A stretch of 34,348 bases of DNA from a virus: positions 1 through 34,348 of IMG/VR virus record IMGVR_UViG_3300025674_000176; one strand, given 5' to 3'. A program made the position numbers and the translations under genes. The notes beneath the pieces were generated by a model, which was not told where the DNA came from, did not search any database, and worked only from the letters and a program-made list of their open reading frames with translations. Shown in pieces: positions 1-7,065 of the stretch (position 1 is its first letter; each line of letters begins with the position of its first letter).

Positions 1-218
1 AAAGCCTTCTCAGTAGCCGCGTCAATCTTGATACCGCCCCTTGTTGATGATGCTGAGCCAGCAGGGTTCTTCTTAGACCCTTTGATGCGGTCCTTCTTTG
101 GGGCAGGGGTTTGGGCAGATGTCCTATTACTGAGTAATACTTGGCAGACCTCGCCTACAAAAGTGATCGTATCCTGATCACTCTGATTTAAATCTTGGGC
201 TGGAGAGGTCTTGACCAT
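1..218 (-). CDS. Partial DUF5824-like protein, N-terminal part (second allele of 31884-32681)
   Basis: Only the first ~72 codons are present because the window edge cuts the gene. The ATG at 218 is chosen over an upstream in-frame GTG at 230 because a GGAG ribosome binding site lies six bases before the ATG. The sequence matches the start of the full gene at 31884-32681 but differs at several residues after about residue 30. All three dispersed palindromes (125-139, 165-179, 185-194) are unchanged between the alleles while nearby bases diverge strongly. Function is discussed under the full copy. Confidence 0.8.
   Translation of the reverse strand, partial: MVKTSPAQDLNQSDQDTITFVGEVCQVLLSNRTSAQTPAPKKDRIKGSKKNPAGSASSTRGGIKIDAATEKA
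125..139. repeat. Motif A palindrome TATTACTGAGTAATA
   Basis: Perfect 15-base palindrome with central G; inside the DUF5824-like gene, encoding VLLSN. Same site as 32588-32602. Confidence 0.9.
165..179. repeat. Motif B site GATCGTATCCTGATC
   Basis: GATC-N7-GATC inside the DUF5824-like gene; same site as 32628-32642. Confidence 0.75.
185..194. repeat. Motif C GATTTAAATC
   Basis: In the first codons of the DUF5824-like gene, six bases from motif B. Same site as 32648-32657. Confidence 0.8.
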
Positions 219-257
219 AATACACTCCACGTCGGTTAATAAATAAAGCTGCGCGTC

Positions 258-1829
258 CTACTCGTCAAGTGTGGGCTTGACGTTCGGCGCAGGACCTGTC
301 AAGGGCGGCAGCCCAAACTGCTCAAGCACCCTCGGCCCAAGCTCAGGATCGTGCAACATCCCAGCCTGATAGGCGAGACGCAGCGCCACCAGATCTTCAG
401 GGGCGATGCGGGGTGTCTCTTCAGTCTCGGTTGTGCTCTCAAGGGGCGGCAGATCAAGCTGCTCGCGCAGCATGTTCTCAGTCGAGGCATTTGCCGACAA
501 CAGCCCAGCGCTGGTCAGGGTTGAGATGGTCGATGCGTACTTGGCATTGTCCTTCTCTTCAACCACAGCATGGGCAACATTGGGGCAGAACAGCATCCCC
601 ATCTTTGCGTCCATCGGGAAATTGAGGATGAGGAAGCGGCGCATCAACCGCTCAGCGGCGCGTGCTGGCATGTCAGCCAGATAGTCGTAAGCGTCCCTCG
701 ACTCACCAGAAGCGTCAGACCGCGCAGCGTATGACCCCGTGCCCTGCAAGCTCATCAGTTGGTGGGCGTTGCCCAGAGCATGACCGATCTGGCGGTCCAG
801 ATGGTCGATCTGTGGACCAAGGTCGGGGACGGCATCAGACGGCTTGATGATCTCCAGCTTGTGCGCCCCTGGGGGGAACACGATGTGCGCGACGTGCTCA
901 GCAGTGCGCTCATTCAACTGTGCCTCAATCCTGTCAATCGCATCTTCAGTGAGGGGTCGCTGGGAGTCCTGAGTGACGACGGCGACACCCAAGGCATTGA
1001 CCTCGGTTGCAAGCGATTGCAACTGCAACACCTTCTGCTTCATTCGGATGAGTTGGGCACAGGCTCTCAAGATCGAGCGCCCCTCAAGGTCGCCCTTTGA
1101 GGCAGGCAGGTGCGCGACGTGGATGAGCTTTTCCCAAGGAATGACCTTGTAACCGACTCCAGCATCGCCATAGCCGTCAATCTGGTCATAGGTCTCTTGG
1201 ACGATGGCGATCATGCCGTTATCAGGATTGCCCTTGAAGACCCACTCATCGACGGTCCAAGGCATCAGGGCAAAGGGCAGATCGGGGATGAGGTAATCGC
1301 GGGTGACGTTGTTTGTCTTGATGCTCTCAACTGTGGCGGTCAACTCGCCCAGATAGAAGCCGCTGATCAGACTGAACTGCAACACGTCAGCAATAAAGTC
1401 AGACCAGACACGATCTGCACCACACGCGGTCCACTTCGACCAGACGCGAGACGCATAGTCGAACTGGCGGTCGAGGGCGGCTTGGGCGGCTGCGTTACCC
1501 TCAAGGTGGGGCGGCAGCTTTGGTCGCTCGATCCTCCAAGGCGCTGCGCCAATCGCGCTGACGGCTTGCTGGACAGCAGCCCTGACAAGGGGCTCGGTCG
1601 TGGACAGTCGCCAAAACTCACCGACATTACCTGACCTGCCGCGAGCCCTGAGAGGCTTGAAGGTCTGGGTGGGCTCAAGCTCTTGGCGACCCTGCATGAA
1701 GGGGATGCCCGTCCTTGTGGCACGATGCAGCCAGTCAGACGGCTCAACGACGAGGGACGTGCCACGATAAGTGGCCACCTGCGACCCGTCCTCAGACAAC
1801 ATCACAGGGATTGTCTTTGTTGTCACCAC
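258..1829 (-). CDS. Portal protein, DUF935-like (allele 1)
   Basis: Predicted portal of 523 residues, forming the dodecameric ring at the capsid vertex through which DNA is packaged and the tail attached. The body has features of the DUF935/Mu gp29-type family: a central segment with GRSILRAC and the following helix, a long alpha-helical stem region, and a conserved DRQIGHALGNAHQLMSLQ stretch followed by an aromatic-rich clip. The GTG at 1829 is chosen because AGGAGG (minus strand, 1838-1843) lies eight bases upstream. It overlaps the terminase stop, so the two are translationally coupled. It lies directly downstream of the terminase genes, as usual for portals. A second allele is at 32721-34292; the two proteins differ at about 18 residues. 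Family assignment is from pattern recognition. Confidence 0.85.
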   Translation of the reverse strand: MVTTKTIPVMLSEDGSQVATYRGTSLVVEPSDWLHRATRTGIPFMQGRQELEPTQTFKPLRARGRSGNVGEFWRLSTTEPLVRAAVQQAVSAIGAAPWRIERPKLPPHLEGNAAAQAALDRQFDYASRVWSKWTACGADRVWSDFIADVLQFSLISGFYLGELTATVESIKTNNVTRDYLIPDLPFALMPWTVDEWVFKGNPDNGMIAIVQETYDQIDGYGDAGVGYKVIPWEKLIHVAHLPASKGDLEGRSILRACAQLIRMKQKVLQLQSLATEVNALGVAVVTQDSQRPLTEDAIDRIEAQLNERTAEHVAHIVFPPGAHKLEIIKPSDAVPDLGPQIDHLDRQIGHALGNAHQLMSLQGTGSYAARSDASGESRDAYDYLADMPARAAERLMRRFLILNFPMDAKMGMLFCPNVAHAVVEEKDNAKYASTISTLTSAGLLSANASTENMLREQLDLPPLESTTETEETPRIAPEDLVALRLAYQAGMLHDPELGPRVLEQFGLPPLTGPAPNVKPTLDE

Positions 1830-3031
1830 TCTACCGTCCTCCTATTGCGCGCACGGTCCTTGGCCGTCTGTACTCGCACTCTTTGGCCGATGCTGCCAAT
1901 CGTCATGCCCAGTGCCCCACTCGCCGCGTCCACCAAGTCATCGTGGTCGCCATGAGGGAAGGTCACAGCCTGACCCACAAAAGCCTCAGCAAACGGCCCA
2001 TCCTTGACCCAGACCTTGCCCTGCTCGCCTCTAGCAGCGAGGGGCGCAGCGCGTGTCGCCTTGTCTCTTGAGGGCTTGATCGACCTGAGTCCAGAGGCAG
2101 CCATTGTAGGCTCTTGGACCAACTCAGCAAAGGCCACTTCAAAGCCTGCAATCGTCTCGACCCCCACAATAGTGTCGGGCTCACTGTTGGCAGTGTCAAT
2201 GATTCGCTTCTTGATGGTCGGCCAAGGCGCTTTACCCTGCCAGCATCCATCTATCACAACTGTGCCATCAGCCGCCACTGTGATTCGAGCGGTGGCTGTG
2301 TAGTCGGCTGAGGTCTTGGTTGAGACCGCCAAGTCCCAAAATCTGTATCGTTTACCAGATGCGGGTATAGGCAAATTATTACTCAGTATTGGCAGCCATG
2401 CCCTTTTAAACAGGCCGCCACTCAAGTCCACAAACTTGCCCTCAAGCTCTTGTTGGGCAAGCTCAGTCGTGTAGCGCCCCTCTACAAAATTATAGAAGTC
2501 TGGAGGCAGGGCGGTGTTGTCCTTGGTCGAGGCATGGAAAACAGACACGGCGCTGTCTTGAGCCAAGTCGTGCAGCCAGTTGAAACCCTTGGGTGTCGTC
2601 GTCGCCCACAGCCGCCCTGGGTTGAGGCGGAGGCGACCCACCAAGATTTCAAATGCCTCAGCACTCCTAATCATGGCTGCCTCATCAATCCAGATCGCGC
2701 CCAGATTGGGGCCTCTCAACCTGTCAGGCTCGGTCGCGGTCCTCCACAAGATTTCAGTGCCATTAATTAGCGTAGTGGTCAGTTCAGCGCGTCGATGGCT
2801 GGACACAAAGGGCTGCGCCGCTTCCATGAAAGCAGGCAGGGTCGCGTCCTTCAAGACTCGATAGGTTGGCGCGACGACCATGACGCGGGTCCCTGCTGGC
2901 TGCCTGATAACCTCGATGGCACCTGCCCAAGTCTTGCCTGAGCCGATGCCCCCAACAAACAGTCTAAGCCGTGCAGGGTCTAGGAGGAAGTCGTTTTGAA
3001 TCTTGTGTGGGGCTGCGATGAGTCTTGCCAT
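1823..3031 (-). CDS. terL: Terminase large subunit (packaging ATPase-nuclease)
   Basis: 402 residues. The N-terminal ATPase has Walker A GGIGSGKT at about residues 27-34 and Walker B GAIWIDEA at 111-118, with the D-E pair expected of terminases. The C-terminal RNase H-like nuclease starts near FWDLAVSTKTSADY (Asp 233) and continues through GVETIAGFE and the terminal HDDLVDAASGAL (residues 363-374), which supplies the last acidic residues. The protein powers DNA translocation into the prohead and cuts the concatemer. A motif A palindrome lies inside the gene at 2377-2391, encoding ILSNN between the two domains. The start has an AAGGA-type site upstream. The gene sits between the small subunit and the portal, overlapping the latter. 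Confidence 0.95.
   Translation of the reverse strand: MARLIAAPHKIQNDFLLDPARLRLFVGGIGSGKTWAGAIEVIRQPAGTRVMVVAPTYRVLKDATLPAFMEAAQPFVSSHRRAELTTTLINGTEILWRTATEPDRLRGPNLGAIWIDEAAMIRSAEAFEILVGRLRLNPGRLWATTTPKGFNWLHDLAQDSAVSVFHASTKDNTALPPDFYNFVEGRYTTELAQQELEGKFVDLSGGLFKRAWLPILSNNLPIPASGKRYRFWDLAVSTKTSADYTATARITVAADGTVVIDGCWQGKAPWPTIKKRIIDTANSEPDTIVGVETIAGFEVAFAELVQEPTMAASGLRSIKPSRDKATRAAPLAARGEQGKVWVKDGPFAEAFVGQAVTFPHGDHDDLVDAASGALGMTIGSIGQRVRVQTAKDRARNRRTVEW
2377..2391. repeat. Motif A site TATTACTCAGTATTG
   Basis: Inside the terminase large subunit gene, encoding ILSNN. Right half imperfect. Confidence 0.75.
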
Positions 3032-3043
3032 GATTACATCCTT

Positions 3044-3073
3044 GATTTAAATCTTGAATCTTTGATTTAAATC
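3044..3073. repeat. Two motif C copies between small and large terminase genes
   Basis: GATTTAAATC at 3044-3053 and 3064-3073. The second is part of TGATTTAAATCA and provides the small terminase stop codon. They fill the gap between the genes. Confidence 0.85.
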
Positions 3074-3452
3074 AGTCGCCATGCCCAACCAAATCAACGA
3101 CGATTTCCTCTTTTATGTTTTGGTCTTCTTTCAGACGAGCCCAGCGCTCCGGCCATCGTCTCTCAAGTATCCACGCCCAGCGTTGCCAGCCGCGAGTCTT
3201 CTGGTAGTCGTCGCGCTTGATGTTGTCCACAAGGTTCTTCTGAGCCTGTTCCTCGGCCTCTTTTAAGGCCACCACAAACTCCCGATACCTGCCCTTAGTC
3301 TCTTTCTTGCCGCGCTTGACCCAGTTGTAGAAGGTCGTCTCTGAGATGCCAGCGAGCTTGGCGGCAGATACTTGGTGCAGGCAACTGAGGATGCCCTCAA
3401 TGATTTTCGCCTGAACTTCGGGCGTCAGTTTTGATGGGCGTCCCCCTGGCAT
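3072..3452 (-). CDS. terS: Probable terminase small subunit
   Basis: About 126 residues beginning MPGGRPSKLTPEVQ. The N-terminal half is a helix-turn-helix of the kind used by small terminases and Hin-like DNA-binding proteins: KIIEGI, then SAAKLAGISETTFYNWVKRG. The C-terminal half is a charged, tryptophan-rich helical region. It should recognise the packaging start site and load the large subunit encoded just downstream. The ATG at 3452 is preferred over the GTG at 3458 because AGGAGG (3458-3463, minus strand) is five bases upstream of the ATG and overlaps the GTG. The stop codon TGA lies inside a TGATTTAAATCA palindrome. Assignment rests on size, HTH and position. Confidence 0.75.
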   Translation of the reverse strand: MPGGRPSKLTPEVQAKIIEGILSCLHQVSAAKLAGISETTFYNWVKRGKKETKGRYREFVVALKEAEEQAQKNLVDNIKRDDYQKTRGWQRWAWILERRWPERWARLKEDQNIKEEIVVDLVGHGD

Positions 3453-3461
3453 ACACACCTC

Positions 3462-3836
3462 CTAGACCCTTACGTCATAGCCTAGAGCACACAGCTTGGT
3501 CAAAGCATCTCGCGCCCCATAACCAACAATACACGCCCAACCAAAAGATTGAAGGCGTGCCATCCACTCGCGTTGTTCTTTGCGCACATCAGACCTGACC
3601 CCACCCTCGCGTTTCATCTCAAGGGCTACGCCCACATAGGGGCTGCCTTCAGGAGGCTCGAAGATGAGTAGGTCTGGCACCCCCTTCTCCATACCAGCGG
3701 CCTTGACTCGCTTGGCTTGGCTCTTTGACCTCAGTCGCTCACCGTTCAGGGTGGATGTGAAGAGTAGCTTGAGTCGCCGCAACTCCCACACCACCTTAAT
3801 CTGCTCACTTGTTTCGCTTACTCTGCTCTTGCTCAT
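3462..3836 (-). CDS. VRR-NUC domain nuclease
   Basis: 124 residues. The segment GVPDLLIF, then GVALEMKREGGVRSDVRKEQREWM and GWACIVGYGARDA, matches the VRR-NUC branch of the PD-(D/E)XK nucleases: the Asp of PDL, the E-x-K of EMK, and the Q of KEQ. Small stand-alone VRR-NUC proteins are common in phages and are proposed to act as Holliday-junction resolvases, which would fit clearing branched DNA before packaging. The N-terminal 40 residues are basic. The gene precedes the small terminase, whose ribosome binding site overlaps this gene's end. Substrate specificity is inferred, not shown. Confidence 0.8.
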   Translation of the reverse strand: MSKSRVSETSEQIKVVWELRRLKLLFTSTLNGERLRSKSQAKRVKAAGMEKGVPDLLIFEPPEGSPYVGVALEMKREGGVRSDVRKEQREWMARLQSFGWACIVGYGARDALTKLCALGYDVRV

Positions 3837-3861
3837 GTCTCACCTCAGTCTCAACCCCCAC

Positions 3862-3878
3862 AATATAATCAGATAATA
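3862..3878 (-). promoter_or_regulatory. AT-rich possible promoter for packaging and structural genes
   Basis: The 106-base gap 3837-3942 contains an AT-rich patch unlike its surroundings. On the minus strand it offers TATTAT (3873-3878) and TATATT (3862-3867) as -10 candidates, but no good -35. Immediately upstream lie one motif A and one motif B palindrome (3912-3940), which share one base. Promoter activity is a guess from composition and context. Confidence 0.25.
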
Positions 3879-3911
3879 TCGTAAGGGAAGCCCCTACACC
3901 ACGACCAGCAC

Positions 3912-3926
3912 TAGTACTCAGTACTG
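3912..3926. repeat. Motif A site TAGTACTCAGTACTG
   Basis: Intergenic; perfect over its inner 13 bases. Shares base 3926 with the motif B site that follows. Confidence 0.9.
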
Positions 3927-3940
3927 ATCGTGGTGTGATC
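3926..3940. repeat. Motif B site GATCGTGGTGTGATC
   Basis: Intergenic, upstream of the VRR-NUC and terminase genes. Confidence 0.85.
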
Positions 3941-3942
3941 GG

Positions 3943-6219
3943 CTAGTGGAACGTCATCGGCTTGAGCTTGAGAGGGAACTTGTACCCTTTGTTTGTGTTC
4001 CTCATCTCAAAGCCCTCCCTGCGCACTCGCTCAAAGAACTTCTTTTCCTGCAAGACGTGTTTGACTCCAGTCTCGCTGCAATAGTTCACGAAGTCCTTAT
4101 ACATCGTCCTGCACCCCACGCATGCCTTGTTGCCCTCTGTCTCAAGGTCAACGATCTCAGTGCGCTCAGCGAGGTACTGCTTAACCCTGTCGGTGTCGAA
4201 GCGCCAGTTGTGCAGGGTCTTCTCTGCGGCAGGGGAGCTTGAGTAGCCCCTGTCAGCGCCCGTCCTCTTGAGGGCAGCGGCACCAGCCTCAAGGCACGCC
4301 TTGGCGATCCCAGGCAGTTCGGCGGCCAGCTTGTCACCCAGCGTCCTGTCCTGCTCATGCTTCTTGAAGGTTCGCTCAAAGGGCACCACGATCCATCGAC
4401 GCCAGAAGCCGTCTGACTGGTCCCTGACTGCTGGGAGGGAGTTGGCTGCAAAGACGTGTCCCGCGCAGGGGCGATACTCAAAGGCTTTCTCGTAAGGGTT
4501 TCTCGCGGTGATCTCGTCGCCGGAGAAGATGGCCTTGATCGCGCCCGACTTCAAGATGCACTCGTCATCCACCTCGTTGACCAAGTTGATGCGCCGACCA
4601 GCCAGACGAGCGAGGGCATAGTTGGAGTCCTTGGCGAGGGCTTGAGGTGTGAGGGCAGAGCGGAACTCGTCGGGGATCATCGCGCTGACCACATCAAGCA
4701 AGGTGCTCTTGCCGTTCGCGCCTTCACCCACCAACATCAACGCCTTGGCAAAGCTAGGGCTTTGACCGAGCAGGGCGACCCCGATCCACTCTTTGATGAG
4801 TTGGCCACACTCAGGGCTGACGACCTCAGACAGAAACTTGTCAAAGGCTGGGCAGGTGGCAGCAGGGTCCCAATCAAACGCCAGCTTGTAGCGCTGACGG
4901 AAGTCCCTGTTGTGATCGTAGTAGTTGAGGGAGGCATCAACGACGCCGTTGTTGAAGGCCACAACATGAGGGGCGTCCTTGAAGAAGCCCTTTCTGTGGC
5001 TGTGGTCCATGAAGAGTGTGTGGTGCGCCTTGGTGTCTGACTGCTGCCAATGAATCTTCTTGTACTTGGGCTGTCCTTGAGCATCCACGCCAGTCTGGTA
5101 CTTCAGCTTGCTGTCCATGTGCCCCAGCAACTGGGTGGTGTGATGGCCCTCCCACAGTTCCCACGCGCCCGTCGAGGGCTCATAGCGCCACAGCCACCCC
5201 TCGTCATAGACCAACTGGGTGTCGCTGCGACCAAAGTGGTTGGTCAGAAACCACTTGGCGGTAGCAAGCTGCTTGCTGCTGTCCGTCACAGTGCTGACCG
5301 TCGTGGGCGTGTTGATGTCTGTGGTGGGCGTCCACTTCACAGCCTGCTTGATGCACCTGTCAACCTCATCCTCAAGCAGAGGCACGTCGTTGAGGCTGTT
5401 GAAGGCAGTGGCCACGACCTTCAACTGGTCCGCGTCCAACCCCCTGTCGCGGAACCAGCCCAGGCACGACATCATCTCGTCGTTGCGACCCCCCTCTGAC
5501 AGCTTGAACTTCTTGGGTCCGGCCTTCTCAATCCCAGCGAACACACTGTGATCAGTGACACTTTTATTACTGGGTACTGACTTGGGGATGGTGGACAGGT
5601 CGAGGACGTTGGCCAAGCCGTCGAAGTCGTGACCGTGGTCCTGCTGGACACCATCTCTGACGACGCGGGGCAGCCTGTAGCAGCGGGTCAAGTCCTTGGT
5701 GGCCGGGTCAACCATGATGCCATGAGCGGTCAGGGCAGCGGTCATCCTCTGTCGGTAGTCGTCCCACGCGGCAGGAGGCAGCGGCGCTGGCAATCGCCAG
5801 ATGAGGCGGTAGCCGCCCCTCGTCGCGTAGAAGCCGTGTGTGTCAAGCCACTCGTCAGGCAGCGTCTCAATCAGGTCACACTGCTCGTCGGCCCAGTCAG
5901 CCTGCGCGTCCTCGTCGTCCTTGACTTCTGAGGGCATGTCCACGTCAAAGACGAGGGCGCTGTAGAGCATCGTGCGCCCATCAGCCAACTCGCCAGTTGT
6001 CCTGTCCTTGATGGCGCTCTTGTTGATGCGAGGGGCTGACGACTCGCCTTCAATGAAGTAGGGCACGAAGTGCGCGTCAGTGTTGTAGATGGCCTCAAGC
6101 GCTGCAATCAACTGCACAACATCGTGCTGCACCAACGTGGACGGGTCGCCACCGTCCTCCCAGCCTTTGTACTTCTTATGTTCCCAAACAGTAACAAATG
6201 ATTCGGTCATCTCAGTCAT
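3943..6219 (-). CDS. Primase-helicase (AEP-type primase with D5/SF3 helicase)
   Basis: 758 residues. The N-terminal region looks like an archaeo-eukaryotic primase: ALVFDVDMP supplies a DxD metal site, followed by ATRGGYRLIWRL and DPATKDLTRCYRLPRV, similar to phage and plasmid primases of this fold. The C-terminal half is a D5-type superfamily 3 helicase: Walker A VGEGANGKST near residue 500, NLVNEVDDE as Walker B, HVFAANSLP as sensor 1, and GFWRRWIVVPF as the arginine-finger segment. It should unwind and prime at the phage origin. The ATG at 6219 is chosen because GGAGG (6229-6233) lies nine bases upstream; it overlaps the end of the HTH gene. A motif A site falls inside at 5565-5579. This replication gene lies on the packaging strand, opposite the polymerase operon. 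Confidence 0.9.
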   Translation of the reverse strand: MTEMTESFVTVWEHKKYKGWEDGGDPSTLVQHDVVQLIAALEAIYNTDAHFVPYFIEGESSAPRINKSAIKDRTTGELADGRTMLYSALVFDVDMPSEVKDDEDAQADWADEQCDLIETLPDEWLDTHGFYATRGGYRLIWRLPAPLPPAAWDDYRQRMTAALTAHGIMVDPATKDLTRCYRLPRVVRDGVQQDHGHDFDGLANVLDLSTIPKSVPSNKSVTDHSVFAGIEKAGPKKFKLSEGGRNDEMMSCLGWFRDRGLDADQLKVVATAFNSLNDVPLLEDEVDRCIKQAVKWTPTTDINTPTTVSTVTDSSKQLATAKWFLTNHFGRSDTQLVYDEGWLWRYEPSTGAWELWEGHHTTQLLGHMDSKLKYQTGVDAQGQPKYKKIHWQQSDTKAHHTLFMDHSHRKGFFKDAPHVVAFNNGVVDASLNYYDHNRDFRQRYKLAFDWDPAATCPAFDKFLSEVVSPECGQLIKEWIGVALLGQSPSFAKALMLVGEGANGKSTLLDVVSAMIPDEFRSALTPQALAKDSNYALARLAGRRINLVNEVDDECILKSGAIKAIFSGDEITARNPYEKAFEYRPCAGHVFAANSLPAVRDQSDGFWRRWIVVPFERTFKKHEQDRTLGDKLAAELPGIAKACLEAGAAALKRTGADRGYSSSPAAEKTLHNWRFDTDRVKQYLAERTEIVDLETEGNKACVGCRTMYKDFVNYCSETGVKHVLQEKKFFERVRREGFEMRNTNKGYKFPLKLKPMTFH
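5565..5579. repeat. Motif A site TATTACTGGGTACTG
   Basis: Inside the primase-helicase gene, encoding VPSN, between the primase and helicase regions. Confidence 0.75.
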
Positions 6220-6445
6220 TGTGCCATTCCTCCACTTCGCGCATGACAGCATCAACCAACTCAGGGTAGTAGTCCATGAGTCCCACAGCGCCGTTTGTCA
6301 GATGGTACAACTCAATGCAGGTCTCAGGGCGAGGACGTGAAACGCCCGTGACCCACCTGCTGACACTCGCTCTAGTCACCCCCAGTCTGTCTGCAAGGCG
6401 GCACGCCTTACTGCTCGTCGCCCTCAACCACTCTTCAACTCTCAT
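6212..6445 (-). CDS. Small Cro-like helix-turn-helix regulator
   Basis: 77 residues. The stretch CRLADRLGVTRASVSRWVTGVSRPRPETCIELYHLTNGAVG is a typical lambda repressor-like HTH with a short C-terminal tail and no protease or oligomerisation domain, so it resembles Cro or YdaS-type proteins rather than a full CI repressor. A GAGGTG ribosome binding site precedes the ATG. It is the first gene of the leftward unit, behind a promoter at 6494-6522, and overlaps the primase-helicase start, so the two are co-translated. It is the only clear small transcription factor in the genome, hence the best candidate to bind the repeats at 6591-6868 or the dispersed palindromes. That link is inference. Confidence 0.85.
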   Translation of the reverse strand: MRVEEWLRATSSKACRLADRLGVTRASVSRWVTGVSRPRPETCIELYHLTNGAVGLMDYYPELVDAVMREVEEWHND

Positions 6446-6493
6446 CGTTCACACCTCTTGTTGTTGTTGGCTGCTACTACCAGCAGCAGGTCA

Positions 6494-6522
6494 ATAGTAG
6501 TACAGCACACTGCATACGTCAA
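6494..6522 (-). promoter_or_regulatory. Leftward promoter for HTH and primase-helicase genes
   Basis: On the minus strand TTGACG (6517-6522) is followed after 17 bases by TACTAT (6494-6499): five of six and four of six matches to the sigma70 hexamers at ideal spacing. Transcription would start near 6487, about 42 bases before the HTH gene. Confidence 0.6.
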
Positions 6523-6590
6523 GTAACCATTAATGAAATATTTACTGACCAGAATCACCCCTGCCCCAAATGAGGGCGTCAGCAGCACAA

Positions 6591-6604
6591 GTCCACTTCT
6601 CCAC
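6591..6604. repeat. Iteron copy 1 (GTCCACTTCTCCAC)
   Basis: Exact 14-mer, repeated inverted at 6667-6680 and direct at 6775-6788. A half-copy GTCCAC follows at 6621-6626. Confidence 0.85.
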
Positions 6605-6662
6605 GCCTTTTGTGAACTAAGTCCACCGCAGTTAAGCCCGTCACAGTCGGGCTCAAAGGCGA

Positions 6663-6687
6663 AAAAGTGGAGAAGTGGACTTATTTT
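6663..6687. repeat. Left arm of perfect 25-bp inverted repeat (contains iteron copy 2)
   Basis: These 25 bases are exactly the reverse complement of 6768-6792. The core GTGGAGAAGTGGAC lies at 6667-6680, flanked by A and T runs that are also conserved. A TATAAT hexamer (6701-6706) lies between the arms, so binding or looping across them would cover it. Confidence 0.9.
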
Positions 6688-6700
6688 GGCTTGCAGTCTC

Positions 6701-6706
6701 TATAAT
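6701..6706 (+). promoter_or_regulatory. TATAAT hexamer between inverted repeat arms
   Basis: A perfect -10 hexamer, but the bases 17-18 upstream (GACTTA/GGACTT, inside the iteron) are a poor -35. It could be an activated or repressed promoter, or chance. Confidence 0.3.
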
Positions 6707-6767
6707 ACACGTCGTCCCTATACCCACAATCCTACCTCCCCCAAGCTCTCATATGCGAAAGTTTTTG

Positions 6768-6792
6768 AAAATAAGTCCACTTCTCCACTTTT
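6768..6792. repeat. Right arm of perfect 25-bp inverted repeat (contains iteron copy 3)
   Basis: Exact reverse complement of 6663-6687; the core GTCCACTTCTCCAC is at 6775-6788. The 80-base spacer gives room for a protein-bridged loop or a cruciform. Confidence 0.9.
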
Positions 6793-6826
6793 GGCCTTTT
6801 AACCTCGTCATAGCGGCATCGGGGCG

Positions 6827-6868
6827 GTGGACTTGTGGGTGGAGAAGTGGTGGAGAAGTGGAGAAGTG
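6827..6868. repeat. Dense array of GTGGAGAAGTG half-iterons
   Basis: GTGGACTT at 6827-6834 is followed by three closely packed copies of GTGGAGAAGTG beginning at 6839, 6850 and 6858, the last two overlapping. Their orientation is that of copy 2. Clustered, partly overlapping short repeats of this kind are typical of origins and cooperative operators. Confidence 0.85.
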
Positions 6869-6990
6869 TTGTCAAAAGACAGCCTACAGGGCTGATGGAT
6901 GGGCGGTCTGGTGTGTGGTTGTCATGCCAAGAGTGATGTCAGGGCATGGTAAAGGAACGTTTCTTTTGGTCAGCCCAAAATAAATGATCG

Positions 6991-7019
6991 TTGACTTTGA
7001 GCAGCCCTGTCCCTATAAT
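6991..7019 (+). promoter_or_regulatory. Rightward sigma70 promoter for the DNA metabolism genes
   Basis: TTGACT (6991-6996), a 17-base spacer, then TATAAT (7014-7019): eleven of twelve consensus positions at ideal spacing. The start point would be near 7026, about 40 bases before the nuclease gene. Confidence 0.85.
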
Positions 7020-7065
7020 ATGGGACGAGTCATTTGATTTGATTCGACAACAGGAGGATTTAGAT

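Larger units (their letters stand above)
1..1885. repeat. Left copy of near-identical terminal redundancy
   Basis: This stretch aligns without gaps to 32464-34348 at a constant offset of 32463. A hand count gives about 115-120 mismatches, so roughly 94% identity, mostly at third codon positions of the portal gene. The repeat begins exactly at the first base and ends exactly at the last base of the window, as expected when an assembly runs past its own start. Because the copies are not identical, a replicated direct terminal repeat is unlikely; two co-existing alleles of one circular or permuted genome are the better reading. Confidence 0.9.
6446..7065. promoter_or_regulatory. Divergent control region and possible replication origin
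   Basis: This 620-base stretch has no convincing gene. It holds a leftward promoter (6494-6522), a repeat array (6591-6868), an isolated TATAAT (6701-6706), and a strong rightward promoter (6991-7019) with an AGGAGG site at 7052-7057. The composition is more AT-rich than the genes. Iterated 11-14 bp repeats between divergent operons are what one expects of either an origin recognised by an initiator protein or a multi-operator switch; the sequence alone cannot decide. Confidence 0.7.

Noticed and set aside
165-179. Cyanobacterial HIP1 element
   Set aside because: HIP1 is GCGATCGC; motif B lacks the flanking GC and is defined by paired GATCs 11 bases apart.
781-812. Further GATC pairs in the portal gene
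   Set aside because: Spacing is not 11 bases and flanks do not match motif B.
1110-1634. 174-codon plus-strand open frame, repeated at 33573-34097
   Set aside because: Antisense to the portal gene. Its presence in both alleles reflects the repeat, not independent support.
1-1885. Genuine direct terminal repeat of the virion DNA
   Set aside because: Replicated terminal repeats are kept identical; these differ at about 6% of positions.
4456-5040. 194-codon plus-strand open frame
   Set aside because: Antisense to the SF3 helicase domain with clear motifs on the other strand.
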